NCBI GenBank assembly: GCA_025403435.1
Contig: CM046341.1
Span: 14,549,096 to 14,613,095, forward strand
Reading direction: 5' to 3'
From: Artocarpus heterophyllus
Taxonomy: Eukaryota > Streptophyta > Magnoliopsida > Rosales > Moraceae
Length of the DNA: 64,000 bases
Of the stretch, positions 23,977 through 36,183 are shown in pieces (within the stretch, counting starts at the first letter, position 1; each line of letters begins with the position of its first letter). A program made the translations under genes and the position numbers. A model generated the notes under the pieces. The model searched no databases. It was not told the DNA's origin and worked only from the letters and a program-made list of their open reading frames with translations.

Positions 23977-24149
23977 TACTTGGTCGTTCACATTCATTTA
24001 TTCTTCTTTACAAAAAACTTCTTTTCAAATCAATTTTTAGTCTACATGCTACTTTTAATTGTTTAATTAAAGCTCAAAAAAGGAACTTGAATTTGGCATT
24101 CATTTGAGTACTTTGAATATTAACCACTAGTGAAATACAGAAGAAGTGA

Positions 24150-24505
24150 TAAGCATATTCTGCAAGTTGGGCTTGAATCTTGGGGCGAGTTAGCATAGGT
24201 TTAGGACACATCAGAATCGATGCTGAGATTGGGACATGTCTCAAGATCGAAGGTGATGTTTAGGCCAGGACCAATTTTGAGTTTTAGGTCAGAATCAGTG
24301 CCAAGATCTTCGGTTCATGCTTAGTTGGCTTCCATGTTAAGGTCAATATTAGGGAAACGGTTCGGTTGGGGACCGGTGTCAAGCCTAGTGTAAGGCTAGA
24401 TGGGGTTATGTTTAGGTTAGGACCAAGGTCAAGCCCAATTCCAGAGTAACATTTAGGCTGGGACATATTAGAATTGATGTTGAGAATGATCGAGGCCAGC
24501 ATTTT
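24150..24505. repeat. Degenerate minisatellite-like repeat
   Basis: Short phrases such as 'gtttaggccaggaccaa', 'atgtttaggttaggaccaag' and 'catttaggctgggacat' recur at roughly 30-90 base steps, with 'aaggtcaa' and 'gatgttgag' between them. The units have diverged strongly. The 72-codon antisense ORF here follows from the repeat and is not considered a gene. Confidence 0.5.
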
Positions 24506-25207
24506 TCTTTTTATAAACTCACTACGTAATTCAATCTAATACAATAGTAAACAAATATGGTATAGTACAATAATCTCTCATCAGATACAAAATTATATAT
24601 CACATTGTATAAAAGTTACCCAAGACATAGAAGAATATATTTATAATTTTCCAGCGTCCCATTGTAGGGTAGCGTGTGAAAACCTTTTCTTTGAATAGAT
24701 TCCACCACATGCATTTTCACATTGACAACTGTCTTTTACTATTTATACACTTTCTAGATTCAATTCTTCCCTCTTCATAATTCTTTCTCTATCTAAAGTA
24801 TGAGAGGAACTTCTAAACACCAATAATTTCTTGATGCCACTAAGAATTGCCTATTCTTGAGTCATCTATGTTTATTCACAAATGAGTGGCACCTAAAATT
24901 TGTATTTACTAGAGTGGCATATAATTCTTTCAGTTACAATTTACAGGGTACTACAAATAAAATTTAAAATGGAATAACAAGGAATTATATGAACATATTA
25001 GGTAAATATTCATGACACGATAGCTGGAAGAATCTTTCCTTTCAATTTTCAATGTTTCATTTAATTAAGTGGTCTTTAAACTCTCAGATGTGACAACTTT
25101 AAGTCTTAATCCATTTTTGCTTCATTTCATATATATATTTTTTCCATTTATCTGTTTGCTTTTGCTCCACCAAGTACTCATCTTGGCTTGCACTCCTCAT
25201 TTCCTTC
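24506..25207 (+). other. Upstream region of the first E2-like gene
   Basis: AT-rich sequence with no ORF of note. A TA-rich stretch near 25127-25140 ('catatatatat') lies about 70 bases before the start codon and may serve as TATA box. Confidence 0.35.
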
Positions 25208-25957
25208 ATGGGATTTTTTTCCAGTCTCAAACCATTTTCTTCTCCAAAATCTTCCTCTTCAAACGCTAATGAAAAAATGCTGATCAACGAGAGAGCGCCA
25301 TTGAAAGAATATGCGGCTAAAAGGATTCGAAAGGAGCTTGTGATGAGCAGTGAAGACCCCCTAACAAACTGTAGCTATGGAGTTGTTGGAAAGGGTGATG
25401 ACATCTTCCATATGCAAGGTGCTATCATTGGGCCTTCTGATACCCCGTATGAGGGAGGTGTCTTCCTTCTCTCCATTGAATTACCTCATGACTACCCTTT
25501 TCGCCCTCCCAAGGCCACTTTCCAAACCAAGGTCTTTTCCAACTTTTTTTTGTTTTCATTTTGTGTCCTTGATACTTCATTTAATGAACCTTCCATATGC
25601 ATTTCAACATGCATTTTTCCAGGAGTCCTAAATGCAATTGCAACCCAGATTAAGCACTCGCGAACATATTTAGCATCTCTCTTTCTCTTTTTGATGCTAT
25701 GGGATTCATTATTGCTCTTAAATTTGTAGGTTTTTCATCCAAACATAGATGCAGACGGGACAATTCACATTGACATTCTAGGGGAAAACTGGAGCCCTTC
25801 AATCACCATTGAGAACTTGCTGCTCTCATTGTGCTCATTCCTTCCAGACCCAAATGCAGATGACCCTCTTAGACCCATCTGTTCAATGTACCTCAATGAT
25901 AGGAAAGCTTACCTCCAGAAGGCAAGAGAATGGACTATAAAGTATGCCATGTCATAG
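25208..25957 (+). CDS. E2-like ubiquitin-conjugating fold protein lacking catalytic Cys (copy 1)
   Basis: Two exons (25208-25531 and 25730-25957) with GT-AG borders give 183 residues. After a Ser-rich extension of ~23 residues comes a UBC fold: helix 1 (AAKRIRKEL, ~37-44), [25 protein letters not shown], the HPN motif at 111-113 and the C-terminal helix ending in KYAMS. It is closest to the UBC8/UBC10/UBCH5 class. In active members the catalytic Cys lies in the phrase 'S-I-C-L-D-I-L'; here it reads T-I-H-I-D-I-L, so His121 replaces Cys and no ubiquitin thioester can form at that site. The frame is otherwise intact with good splice sites, which suggests a regulator or decoy that may still bind E3 ligases. 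If the start were the second Met (residue 24), the protein would lack the Ser-rich tail. A similar gene lies 1.6 kb away in the opposite orientation. Confidence 0.85.
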
Positions 25958-27611
25958 TCTTGGTATCTCTAATATGGTTTGTTACTATACTAGGTTTGGT
26001 ATGATATGACACGACTTCTATTTGACATGACTGGTAAATTTGACCATCTTGGAAGCATTTTATCAATATTGTATATTATGTGTTCTGACTTTTGGTGGGT
26101 GATTGTCTTCTTTACTCACCTAGTTTAGTACTGGATATGCTAATAAAACATAGCAATTATATACGAAAAATTTTACCATGAACATGGTGAATTTACTTGT
26201 GTTAAAATTTTATAAGTTTTGTAGAAGTATATTTATTGTTGTGTAAAACTGCTTTTTCTTGATTCGTATTTTTTGTACCACATTTTCAAAAGATAACAGA
26301 ATACCTTAGACTACCGAGCGATATAGTATGGAAAAATCAGACAAGTTTTCTGCTAGTGTGTTTTAACAACCTCTCTGTTGGCCCTCAATGGATTTTACAG
26401 ATGTTGTAATTATTTTTTTATAAAAAAAACACCCTTATAAATTTTTTTTTACCCTTTTTCTTGAACACAGAATGCCATGATTGATTAAGAAACTTGCTTT
26501 CTAGGGTAACACAGCTTAACTTGTTTTTGTACTAGGACATGTTTGGAAGAGATTCTGAATAGAAGGGGGTAGGATTTGGGCAAGCTTTTGGTCCAAGCAT
26601 TTTGATAGGGAATATGAACTAACATCAAGAATAAGGCAATAGGCGGAACTATTATATTCCATGTTAAAAAAAAAAAAAAAAAAAAGCTACCTTATTTTTA
26701 GCTTTTTTTGTTATAAAATTCCATTAATTCCTATGGTTTAATTTAAGATCGAGCTTTAAATCACAAATTGGTCTCATTTGAATTCTACTTGTGTAACATG
26801 ATATGTGATTGAAGCAAAAATGATCACTAATTAAGTCTTAAGCACTAATGGCAGAGGGAAGTGCCTGGCTTAAGAGTCAAGAAACAGGATAGCATACATA
26901 GATGTAGCGCCTTTGGCTAACTATGGCACAGATTGACTCATTGACTTAGTAGTCAATCATCAAGAGATTAATATCAACCAATAGTTTAACCAATATCAAC
27001 CGATAGGTTACCGGTCGACAATTGATCGACTGGATCTGATCGACCAGCGTGTCGACTATTTTATAACCACCGATCATTAGTTATGATATCTTCAAAAAGA
27101 AGCGGCCGAAGCCGGTCACTTCACCTAATTTCTCTAGCACAAATTGGCAGCCCGTCAAAACTCAAAACTTGGTTCCCTTGTGTGACTGCAACATCCGGCA
27201 ATACAATATATTGGCAGAAAATGTACACATCGAATTAGTTTCATTGTATTCATGTTTTGTTCTCACTCATTTTTTAGACAAGTGGCCCCTAAATGTAAGA
27301 AGAAAATAAGGGAAATAAAGGCCAAGGTCTAAAGATAAGATCACATAACCATTATGTACGTTTGTAATCATTAAATTTAGTCAAAATCATATCAAAATAA
27401 AAAGTTACACAAAACGTACAGTTTCTGATATAGATCTAAGCCGAAAAACGAAGACTTATCAATAGTTTATTTTCTCGAGACATACCATAAAAAACTAAAA
27501 GAAAAAATAAAAGAAGTACGTATACTATACTCTTCCAATATGGTATTTCATTTTTACCCCCAACAGAAGCCTCCGAGGATCCAAGTAACGTTGTTACAAA
27601 TGACAACGAGT
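25958..27611. other. Spacer between the two converging E2-like genes
   Basis: It holds the 3' ends of both genes. Around 26990-27070 there is a cluster of CGAC/GTCG-rich phrases ('gatcgactgg', 'gatcgaccag', 'gtcgactatt'), probably a repeat remnant. A run of ~20 A bases is at 26666-26685. No gene seen. Confidence 0.5.
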
Positions 27612-30105
27612 CTACAAGTCCTGCTCAAACTGTCCCATTGCATACTTTTTGGTCCATTCCTTGGCTGTTTTGTTGTATTCTTCCCAGTCGTATTGGTACA
27701 GAAAGCAGCTCCTATTGAATGGGTCCACTGGGTTGGGATCTGCTAGGAGCGAGCATATGGAAAGCAAGAGTGTTTCTATACTCTGACTGGAATTCCATTG
27801 GTCTTCCTCCAGAATGTTAACGTAAATAGTCCCGTCTTCATCGATGTTTGGATGAAATACCTGCCCCATTTTGTCGTCAATTTGAAGTATGATGTACTTA
27901 AAATTAGCCAAACTAATCCACATAGAATTCAGATTATAATAAGGAACATGATGGTGACTCATGCTATGCAGGATTTTGTGGTCACCTTAATATCGATTAG
28001 GATGGATAATATTGGGGTTTGTAAAAATTTATTTAATTGCATGTGAGGTATTTTGAGTAAATTTTATAAATATAAAGGGTGTTTTGTACACTTGGATAAC
28101 AAGAGGGACAAAAGTGATATTTAGACAAGACACAAACGTTTTGGGTATTTTTTAAAATTTCATTATTTATCATAATTTTTAAGACTAGATATTTTTTTAT
28201 ACCCTTTGTTTTAGATATATTCAAAAACCACGCGTATGGTTTTTGATCTTATATCTTCAAATTAGATTTAATACGTGATTTTATATCTTATCTTATCAAT
28301 AATTGATTTTAACCTTTAAAATGATAAAATTATGTTTAAATGAAAGAGAAAAAAACCAAAAACTTTGGAAAATTTAAAGGGAAAAAACACACAAAAACAC
28401 TCATTTTGAGGTCTAAACCGTAAGTTTATTATTTTGATTTTTCAGTTTCTTCACCCTTTTTTTTTTCAATTTTCTATTCGAGGTATTTCGGCATTTTAGG
28501 TCAAAAATCATGAATTGATCATGAACAGGTATAAATTTATGTACTAAAATCTAATATAAAGTTGTAGATTCAATGATATCAAAAACAAAATATATAATTT
28601 TTGACTAAATCTAAAACACGAGGCAGGAAAAAGTAAATGATCCAAATTGTTATAATTGACTTATTTAAAACTATATTTATCCAAGAATCTTCTCTTTCTT
28701 GTACTCATACTATTAATATTCTTTTTGTTTTACTATTAAAAAAAAATTAGACACTTGTTATTCGTTGATTTAAAAGGGACCATAAGCTCTTCTCAACCGT
28801 TGAATAATGTTGAGCCGCGTATGGGGACATTCATACTTATCTCTTAACCAGCATTTTTAGTAATACAACCATGGAAAACTGGTTGTAAATTGAACTAAAG
28901 AGTTTGTACTTGACATGAGCTTCTTTGCACATCAACAATTTAATGGAAGAAATAAATTAATTTAATGGAAGCTAGAGCTTATCAACAATTTAATGTAAGT
29001 AAGAAATTAATTCTTTTTGCGGTTTGACGAAAGGTCAATTTCTTCACCGACATCTACATGATGGTGGATATAAATTATTGTCCTTTAGTATTTGACATGA
29101 GCTTCTTTGCACATGATCTTTTGTTTCCCAAATAAATGTCACACTATAAGCTCTTTTGCAAAAAGAAAATATAAATTGTACTCCATATTAAAGAAGTACA
29201 CACACTATAAACTCTTTGAATATTCAATTTCTAGTTTCTTTACTAGAATGGTATGAATCTCTAGCATTGTTAAGTACTTTAGTCTTGAACCTAATTGTAT
29301 AAAATTTCACATTAGTTATGCAATTTATAGTTGTTTTGCATACCAAAACAGAAGAAGTAATTAGGTTTCAATTAAAAAAACAGAGAAGTAATTAGGGCTT
29401 AAGTTATCTTTACATGAAAACAAAAAAAAAAAGTCATAAATAAAGGACTAATGAAATGACTTTTCATATGCACATTGAAACTTGGAGAATCAATAATTAT
29501 TCCTAACTACAAACAAAGAACTTGATTCCTTTCTACCCAAAAATAAAGGGAAAAAATGAAAGTGAAATTTCAGAAAATGATCAATTCATAAACCCAAAAT
29601 AGAAAAGAGAGACCTGAAAAGGTACAAATTCCAACCAAAAGTATGCCCAGATTAATGAAAGCTTAGAACAAGTTTAGAACTCAAAGGATCAATATTGGAC
29701 AAAATTTAACATGATATGATGCTAGAGGAAGTGACATGATGAAGGAGTGTTTTGAACATACCTTGGTTTTGAACTTGATTGTGGGAGGCTTAAAAGGGTA
29801 TTCAAAGGGCAAATCTATGGAGAGAAAAAAGACACCATCTTCATAAGGAGAACCAGGAGGGCCTAGAATCACACCTTGCCATTTGTAGGGATTTTCCCAG
29901 TTGACTGGCCCATAACTACAACAAACTGGAAAATCTGCTCTTTCTATTCCCTCCCTTTTGTAAATCCAGTGACTCACAAATTCACTGTCTTTCACAACAA
30001 AACAAAGCATTAATTTCAATTTTGCACTACTATATTAATCTTGTAGTGTTATATATATAATATATATGTATGTTTGAGGTTTTAGACAAACCTTGTGTCT
30101 TCCAT
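27612..30105 (-). CDS. E2-like ubiquitin-conjugating fold protein lacking catalytic Cys (copy 2)
   Basis: Three exons read on the minus strand: 30105-30092 (14 bases, ATG), 29984-29762 and 27860-27612; frames join without a break to give 161 residues. The tiny first exon is inferred, while the other two are clear. Visible UBC features are [35 protein letters not shown] at 82-84, [18 protein letters not shown] and the C-terminal WTKKYAMG. At the catalytic place the sequence is T-I-Y-V-N-I-L, so Tyr92 stands where active E2s have Cys. One extra residue is also present after it (LEEDQW). The second intron is long (1901 bases) and shows no gene. With the neighbour at 25208 it forms a pair that each lost the Cys, with different replacements. 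An unlisted first exon further upstream remains possible. Confidence 0.78.
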
Positions 30106-33021
30106 TCCAAGAGCTTAGTGTAGAAAAGAAAGGTGGACTTCTAGGAAGGAAAACTAGTTTGTGAAAGAGGGGGGCTTTTGATTTATATGCAGGAACCTTT
30201 TATATGTGTGAACCTAATTAAATAATGAATTTCGGTAGCTTAAAATTTCCAAGAAGATGAAGTGTCATTTCCTGCTACATGGGTTTTTCCGCGTAGAAGA
30301 GAGAGTATACTTAAAATAAAATTAATTAAAATAAAAAATTGGAAAAAAAAGAAGAAGATGAAGATTGACTTCTTTAGCAAGGTTTCTTTAGCAAGGCGTT
30401 AAAAAAAAAAAATAACAAAGTTAAAAAGGAGACAATAACAAAGCTTTTTTAAAAAGGAGGACTGTGAGCACCTTCCTTGATTCCTTTTCTCCAATGCAGA
30501 AGACTTCTCATTGACTTGACCCCTTCTTTCGGGTTTTTGCCCTTTCTTCAAATTCTCCCCTTTCTTTCTCTAAATCAAAAACGAATAAATTAATTAACTA
30601 CTCAACCGAATATGGTTTCACACAGAAGGAGTGGGGTTTTTTTTTTTTAATGACCCAGAATGAGATTTTTCAATTGCAAAGCTCTTTTGGTTTTAAATCC
30701 TAATTGTTTTGCAAATAGGGTTTTTTTTTTTTTTTTTTTTTTTTTTTTCTGAAAGGTTAAATTAAAAAATAAAATAAAGAAGAGAACACCAAGGTTAACA
30801 TGTTTGGCATTAATTAGTTATAACCATTTTTTCAGTTAATAACAGTGTAAGGTTTCACATGCTACAATAAAAGTAAAAAAAAAAAAACTACAATGTAAAG
30901 CTCTTACATGCTCAAGTGTTTTTCTTAATATGGTTCCACAACGTAACTACATCCATGGATTAGAAAAAGAAAAAGAAAGAAAATTAATGGATTATTAAAA
31001 AAAAACTTTGAGTAGGACCCACCAATCACTAAGAACTCTAGATTTTGAAGACCTACATAACAATCGAGCCAAATAGAAGGCTAAGGCCCTCTTAGTCTAA
31101 GCTTTTGTAAGTTGTTTTTGGCTTCATGTGTCCAAAAATTGTTTTTGAAACATTGGGATGATTTGTTATTAAAGTTTTAACCCTCCATAAAAGCTTCAAA
31201 TCAAAACTAAAAAACATGACTTCTTTATTTTTTTAAAAAAAAATTTTTGAATAGACTTTTAAACTCATATTCGAGTTTCAATAAGATATTATAACTTTAT
31301 TTACTACATTTTTATTGTTTATTAGAAAATTTTAAATCTTTTGACTTATAATTTTTTTTTTAAATAATATGGTTCCAATCACTTATTGAAAAGTTATAAC
31401 ATTGGTCTATCTTATTCTATTGATTAAAAGAAAAAGCAAAAACTTTGCCAAACGGGCACTAAGCATGGGGAGATTTACAATGTGTTAGGCTTGCTCTTAA
31501 AACAAGAATTTAGGGCTTGTTTGGCATGTAGGATTATGGAGGATTGAATTAGATTAAATCTTAATACTTTGTTTGGTAAAAAAACTTAAAGGACTAGATT
31601 GGATAAATTTTTATCCAGTCCATGTTTGAATCACTTTATAAGAAGATCAGGTTATTCCTTGCAAAATCATGGGATTAAACACAACATTTATACATTGTGA
31701 CAAATTTGAAGGACCTATTTGCAAAATTTTATAAAATTTGAGGTCAAACTATTAACTTTAAAATTGAGGGATTAAAATGTAATTGTCATCTGGCATAAAT
31801 ATTTTTAATAATTATATTTAAGTCCTCAAATTTTAAAAAATTACTATTTCAACCTAATTTTTGCATTTTTTTTAAAAAAAATTAATAACACGATACCAAA
31901 CATAAGATTAGATTAGCTAAAAGTTAATCTTATATTTTTTATACATTCTAATTCAATTTTCTAAAACTATTTTGTCTAATATTGTTTAATCCTACACACT
32001 AAACGGGCCCTTAAAAATAACCACAAGCAGAGTCCTAGGAGAGGCCCTACAGTTCAACTGATGGGAAATCCTCCATCACCCAGAAAATCTCAAAGGCTAA
32101 TCTGGAAACACGTTAATAGCATAGAGTAGAGATAATAACCTTTTTTTTTTTTTTTTTTTTGGTGAGGGACGAATATTTATTGCGACTTTGTATGCTTGTT
32201 TGTTTGTTTTTATTTTTTATTTTTTATTTTAATCCTTTCCCTCCCTTGTACTCGCTATAATCCACATGAATATTCTCGTCAAAAGCATCACTTTCTCGTT
32301 TTATAAAACAAAAGATCAATGTGGCAAATTTAATTAATTATAATGATGATGATATGGATTCCATAGATTATTTTTTCTCCTACAAAGTGAGAGTTTTTGC
32401 TTTTGGAATTTAAAGGATATAAAGGACCTGTTTGGTTGGATATTCGAATCACGGTTTGAATTATTTTGCTACAGTATTTCCTCTCATAAAAATTTAAATC
32501 TTTATTCAAATACTCAAACCAAAAGGGTCTAAAGATTAACATTTTATGAGGGGCCAACAAAAAAAAAAAAGGGTCAAATCATGATTCATAAACCTATAGG
32601 ACATGGGTATTTGTGTCTTCACAAAAAAGAAGCTACTCCTTCACTAAGAAGAAGGAACAATTGAGTTCAAAAAACCAATATTCTACAGGCGCCAAATGTT
32701 TTCGATTTTTAATTACAAACGTAACCCTTTTATTATTTTTTTTAAACCCCACTTATTCACAAATAACTTTTTGTTTCTAAAATTTACAAATTATATTAGA
32801 AATCAGAGTGTTCAATATTAGTTATTAAATTCCAAACTAAAAAGAGAAAAGAAGCTACTTTGAAAAAGAAAAGAGAAACATATAGGTTTAACGCGGTTAT
32901 ATGACATGACTATTTTTTATGGACTCAAAAAAAAAAAGAAAAGGAATTTACTATCAAGGGGCACTAGATTATTTGAAAAAAAAATGAGAGAGAGAGAAAA
33001 GAAAAGAATTTGGGGCGAGAC
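30106..33021. other. Intergenic region with MITEs
   Basis: It carries the promoter side of the minus-strand E2-like gene and long T runs at 30720-30750 and 32141-32160. A family-C palindrome lies at about 30799-30925, the Harbinger-type element at 31513-32010 and a short palindromic element at 32427-32533. No gene seen. Confidence 0.5.
31513..32010. mobile_element. PIF/Harbinger-type non-autonomous element
   Basis: The ends read GGGCTTGTTTGGCATGTAGG and, inverted, GGGCCCGTTTAGTGTGTAGG, followed on both sides by GATTA. They are flanked by TTA (31510-31512 and 32011-32013), the 3-bp duplication typical of PIF/Harbinger insertion. The 498-bp body is AT-rich and non-coding. Confidence 0.7.
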
Positions 33022-33843
33022 TAGGGCTGTACAAAAACCACCCTGCACCCGCCAACCGCCCGCGGCCGCGGCCGCCCATCTCAAAAAAAGCGGGTTTACA
33101 TTAGCAACTCACTAGTGGGCGGGCTGAACCCGCCCACCAATATATTCGGTGGGCGGGTTTGGTTTTAAGTTTTTGAGGGAGGGTTCAACCCGCACCCGCC
33201 CGCCTATATATTTTCTTAAAAAAACTTATCATTTATTTGATTTTGTTCTTATTTTAGAGATGATTGAATAATCCAACACTTCAAGCATAGGCTCGGTTGC
33301 CTCTTGACATATTAGAAATTGAAAATTTTCTTATTATTTTGTGAAGTGATCAAAATTCAAATCAAGTAAATTAGTAGAGAAAGCCCTAAAAGAAACAGAA
33401 CACTTAACTTTGTTCATCAGTTCATTTGTAGCATTCTATTATTTTCGAACCCAGTGAATAGGCTTTAATTTTTATGGACTCTTGACTTTATTTATCACTT
33501 TATATGTAGCTGATGTTTCTTGTTGCAGTGAATGATTATGTTTCTTAATTTGTACTTTTGAATATGGTCATTGTCTTTAAGCATTAAACTTGTTGGGAAT
33601 GCTTTATGTATTATCATCTTATATTTTCTACAAATTTTCTTCACTTTCTAAAAAAAAGGTCCAAAAAATTACATTGGGCAATAGCATAGGTCTAAACCGC
33701 CACAACCCGTCCACATCCGCCCGCAACCACCCAAAACCGCCCGCCATGTGGTGGGCGGTTTGCGGGTTGGTTAATCGCCAACTCGCAATCCAAAAAAACC
33801 GCACCCGCCCAAAAACCATCAAACCGCCCGCCGTTCACCCCTA
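33022..33843. mobile_element. hAT-type non-autonomous element (GCGGGTGCGGG family)
   Basis: It is flanked by a perfect 8-bp duplication GGCGAGAC (33014-33021 and 33844-33851). Ends are TAGGGCTGTAC and, inverted, TAGGGGTGAAC. Both outer ~150-base blocks are rich in CCCGCC / GGGCGG motifs and complementary to each other, while the middle ~450 bases are ordinary AT-rich sequence. Small ORFs within it come from the repeats. Confidence 0.8.
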
Positions 33844-33851
33844 GGCGAGAC

Positions 33852-36183
33852 CCAAGATCGAGAAGAAGTCTAGTTTAAGGCCTATTCACAACCATTGTGC
33901 CAAAGAAAAGGCTACTGGAATACCTGACAGTGCTTCCTAGAATTTACTTTTACCTCTTTCTAAAAATTACTTTTGATAATGTTTAAATGATCTGTCATAA
34001 AGGTTTTAATTTTCCACAAACATTTTCAATCAAAACCATAATACATGACTTTTAAAAAAAGATCTTCTAAGTATACTTGAAACTTATATTTGAGTTTCAG
34101 TAAAATACTATAAGTTTTATTTTAACATTTTTATTTTTAGTAGAAAATTTTAAAATCATTTTCACTTATTAAACTTTTTTTTCTAAAAATATAGTTCTAA
34201 TTACTTACTAAAAATTCTTAGCATTTGTTTTGGAGAAAATTACATGTTATGCCACACTTTTAAAACTTGTATTTATTTATGTCAAATTTAAAAAAATTTA
34301 TGCTACATTATCATTCATGTTACATGTTAAGTTATGCTATAAATAAACATGTATAATATTTATATAAAGTAAATTTTAAAATACGATAATTTATTATTCT
34401 ACCGACTAAAAGTAAAAGTAAACATTATGTTTAACAGGCTTTAACATTGGGAGATCTATAGTGTGGTAGGCTTGCTCTAGAAAAAAGACCCTAAAGATCA
34501 TCATAAGCAAAGACCCTAAGGTTCCACTAGTGGGAAGAAAAGGGACTAATAAGAAATCCTCCATTGCCCAGAAAATCCCCAAGGCTTACCTAGAACTACG
34601 TTTATGGTAGAAGCCATATGCATTTCTTTCCGCTTGTGTTCAAAGTTTGTAAGGTTGAAGTTGCACAAAAATAGGGATTTCTCGTTGTTGTCGTGGGGGT
34701 TGGGGATGTTGTTGTCGTCACTAGTGAGGGTGACAAAGATCTATTACAAGACATATAGCACCCTTACCCTAATCCGTCTCAAAATCGATAATCGTGTGTT
34801 GCAACAACAAGTATAGCCTCCACCATCATCCTGGCGTCTTCGTTGCAAGTTCAAGGACAAAAATTCAAAATCCTAGCCTAGTATTGTGCCTAGAAGCAAT
34901 GTCTGAGACTCTAATGGATCGTTTGAAAAAGCAGTTTTAATCATCAGTTATTACTATAAATTATGTAAAACTCTTACATAATACAGTAAAAAACTACAGC
35001 ATAAAGCTCTCATATAGTATAATTTTTAAACCAAAACTGTTGGTTCCAACTGTTCTTTCAAACGGTAGTTAAGTAGAATGTTACTTTCTCTTTTCTGTCT
35101 CGCTTCTCCCTATAATCCACATACATATTTTATCAATCTCTTGCCTTAAAACAGAGAGGGATAAATATATATTTTTTAATGAACAAAAATAATTGGCAAA
35201 ATTTTTTTGTTAAGTTAGTAAATAGTTGTAAGTTTAAAATTTGTCGAATAAATCTTAAATTTCACTATAATCAAACTTGATAAATCTTAAATTTGCATTA
35301 TGATTAAATTTGATAAATGATATACAAAATTTACGTCCATAAAACGCTAAACTATATGCATATTCAAAACTAAAAAATTGTGTATTAACAATGATAATAA
35401 TATTTTTATTTACTATCATAAAGATTCAAAATGAGGCTATTCACTTTTAGGGAATTTTTATAGTAAAGAAGGCTTTTTTAATCTATTGGTGGACCAGAGT
35501 GTTTTAGCTATTAGATTAACTTTCTAACAGTATGATATATGATTAAAAGCATTTCTATAACCTTACTACAAATTTTTTTTTTTAACGTACATAGTTGCAA
35601 ATTAGATCATTAATTTGGTGTTTAATAAAATTACTTTAATTTAATAAAATTACTTTAAAATTAAAAAATTTAGTTGTTATAATGTAAAATTTTTATATGT
35701 TATAATATAAATTAGAAGTGAGCTATGAATAAGTTAACCTTCTCTGTCAAGGATACCCTAACTTTTTTTTTTTTTTTTTTTTTTTAGGGCGCCTCATTAA
35801 CTACAATTTTTCAACGAAAAGTAACACAGCTGAAATAAAGTGGATCCGATTGAATTTTTGCTTTTGGACTTTTAAATCTCCATAAGAATTAACGTTTTTC
35901 GAGGGCAACAAAAAGGTGCAATCATAAACCTCGCAGCATGGGCATTTCTGTCTTCACAAAAAAGAAACTACTTCCCCAGTAAGGAGTAACATCTTCCAAT
36001 CAGAATCGAGCACTTCTCTGGGAAGTCTCTCTTTTTTAACTGTTCATCCGAAGGAAAAGAAGAAATCCCAGTTTTTCTTATCGTTTCAAATACGAATCTT
36101 CAACAAGTAAGTCCTCAATCCCCATAGAAAATAGAAGAACCCTCGGACCAAAGAAGAAAGAAAGAAAGAAAGAATTTGCAAAA
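33852..36183. other. Intergenic region upstream of the RBR gene
   Basis: AT-rich, with a palindromic family-C MITE at about 34915-35066 and a T run near 35765-35785. The segment 34440-34560 resembles 31450-32120 (shared 'gggagatttacaatgtg'-like and 'cccagaaaatc' phrases), so a piece of this intergenic DNA may be duplicated. The leader just before 36184 has (AAAG)n. No gene seen. Confidence 0.45.

Noticed and set aside
33590..33844. 84-codon ORF rich in Pro, His and Asn
   Set aside because: It reads through the CCCGCC-rich terminal block of the hAT-type element.
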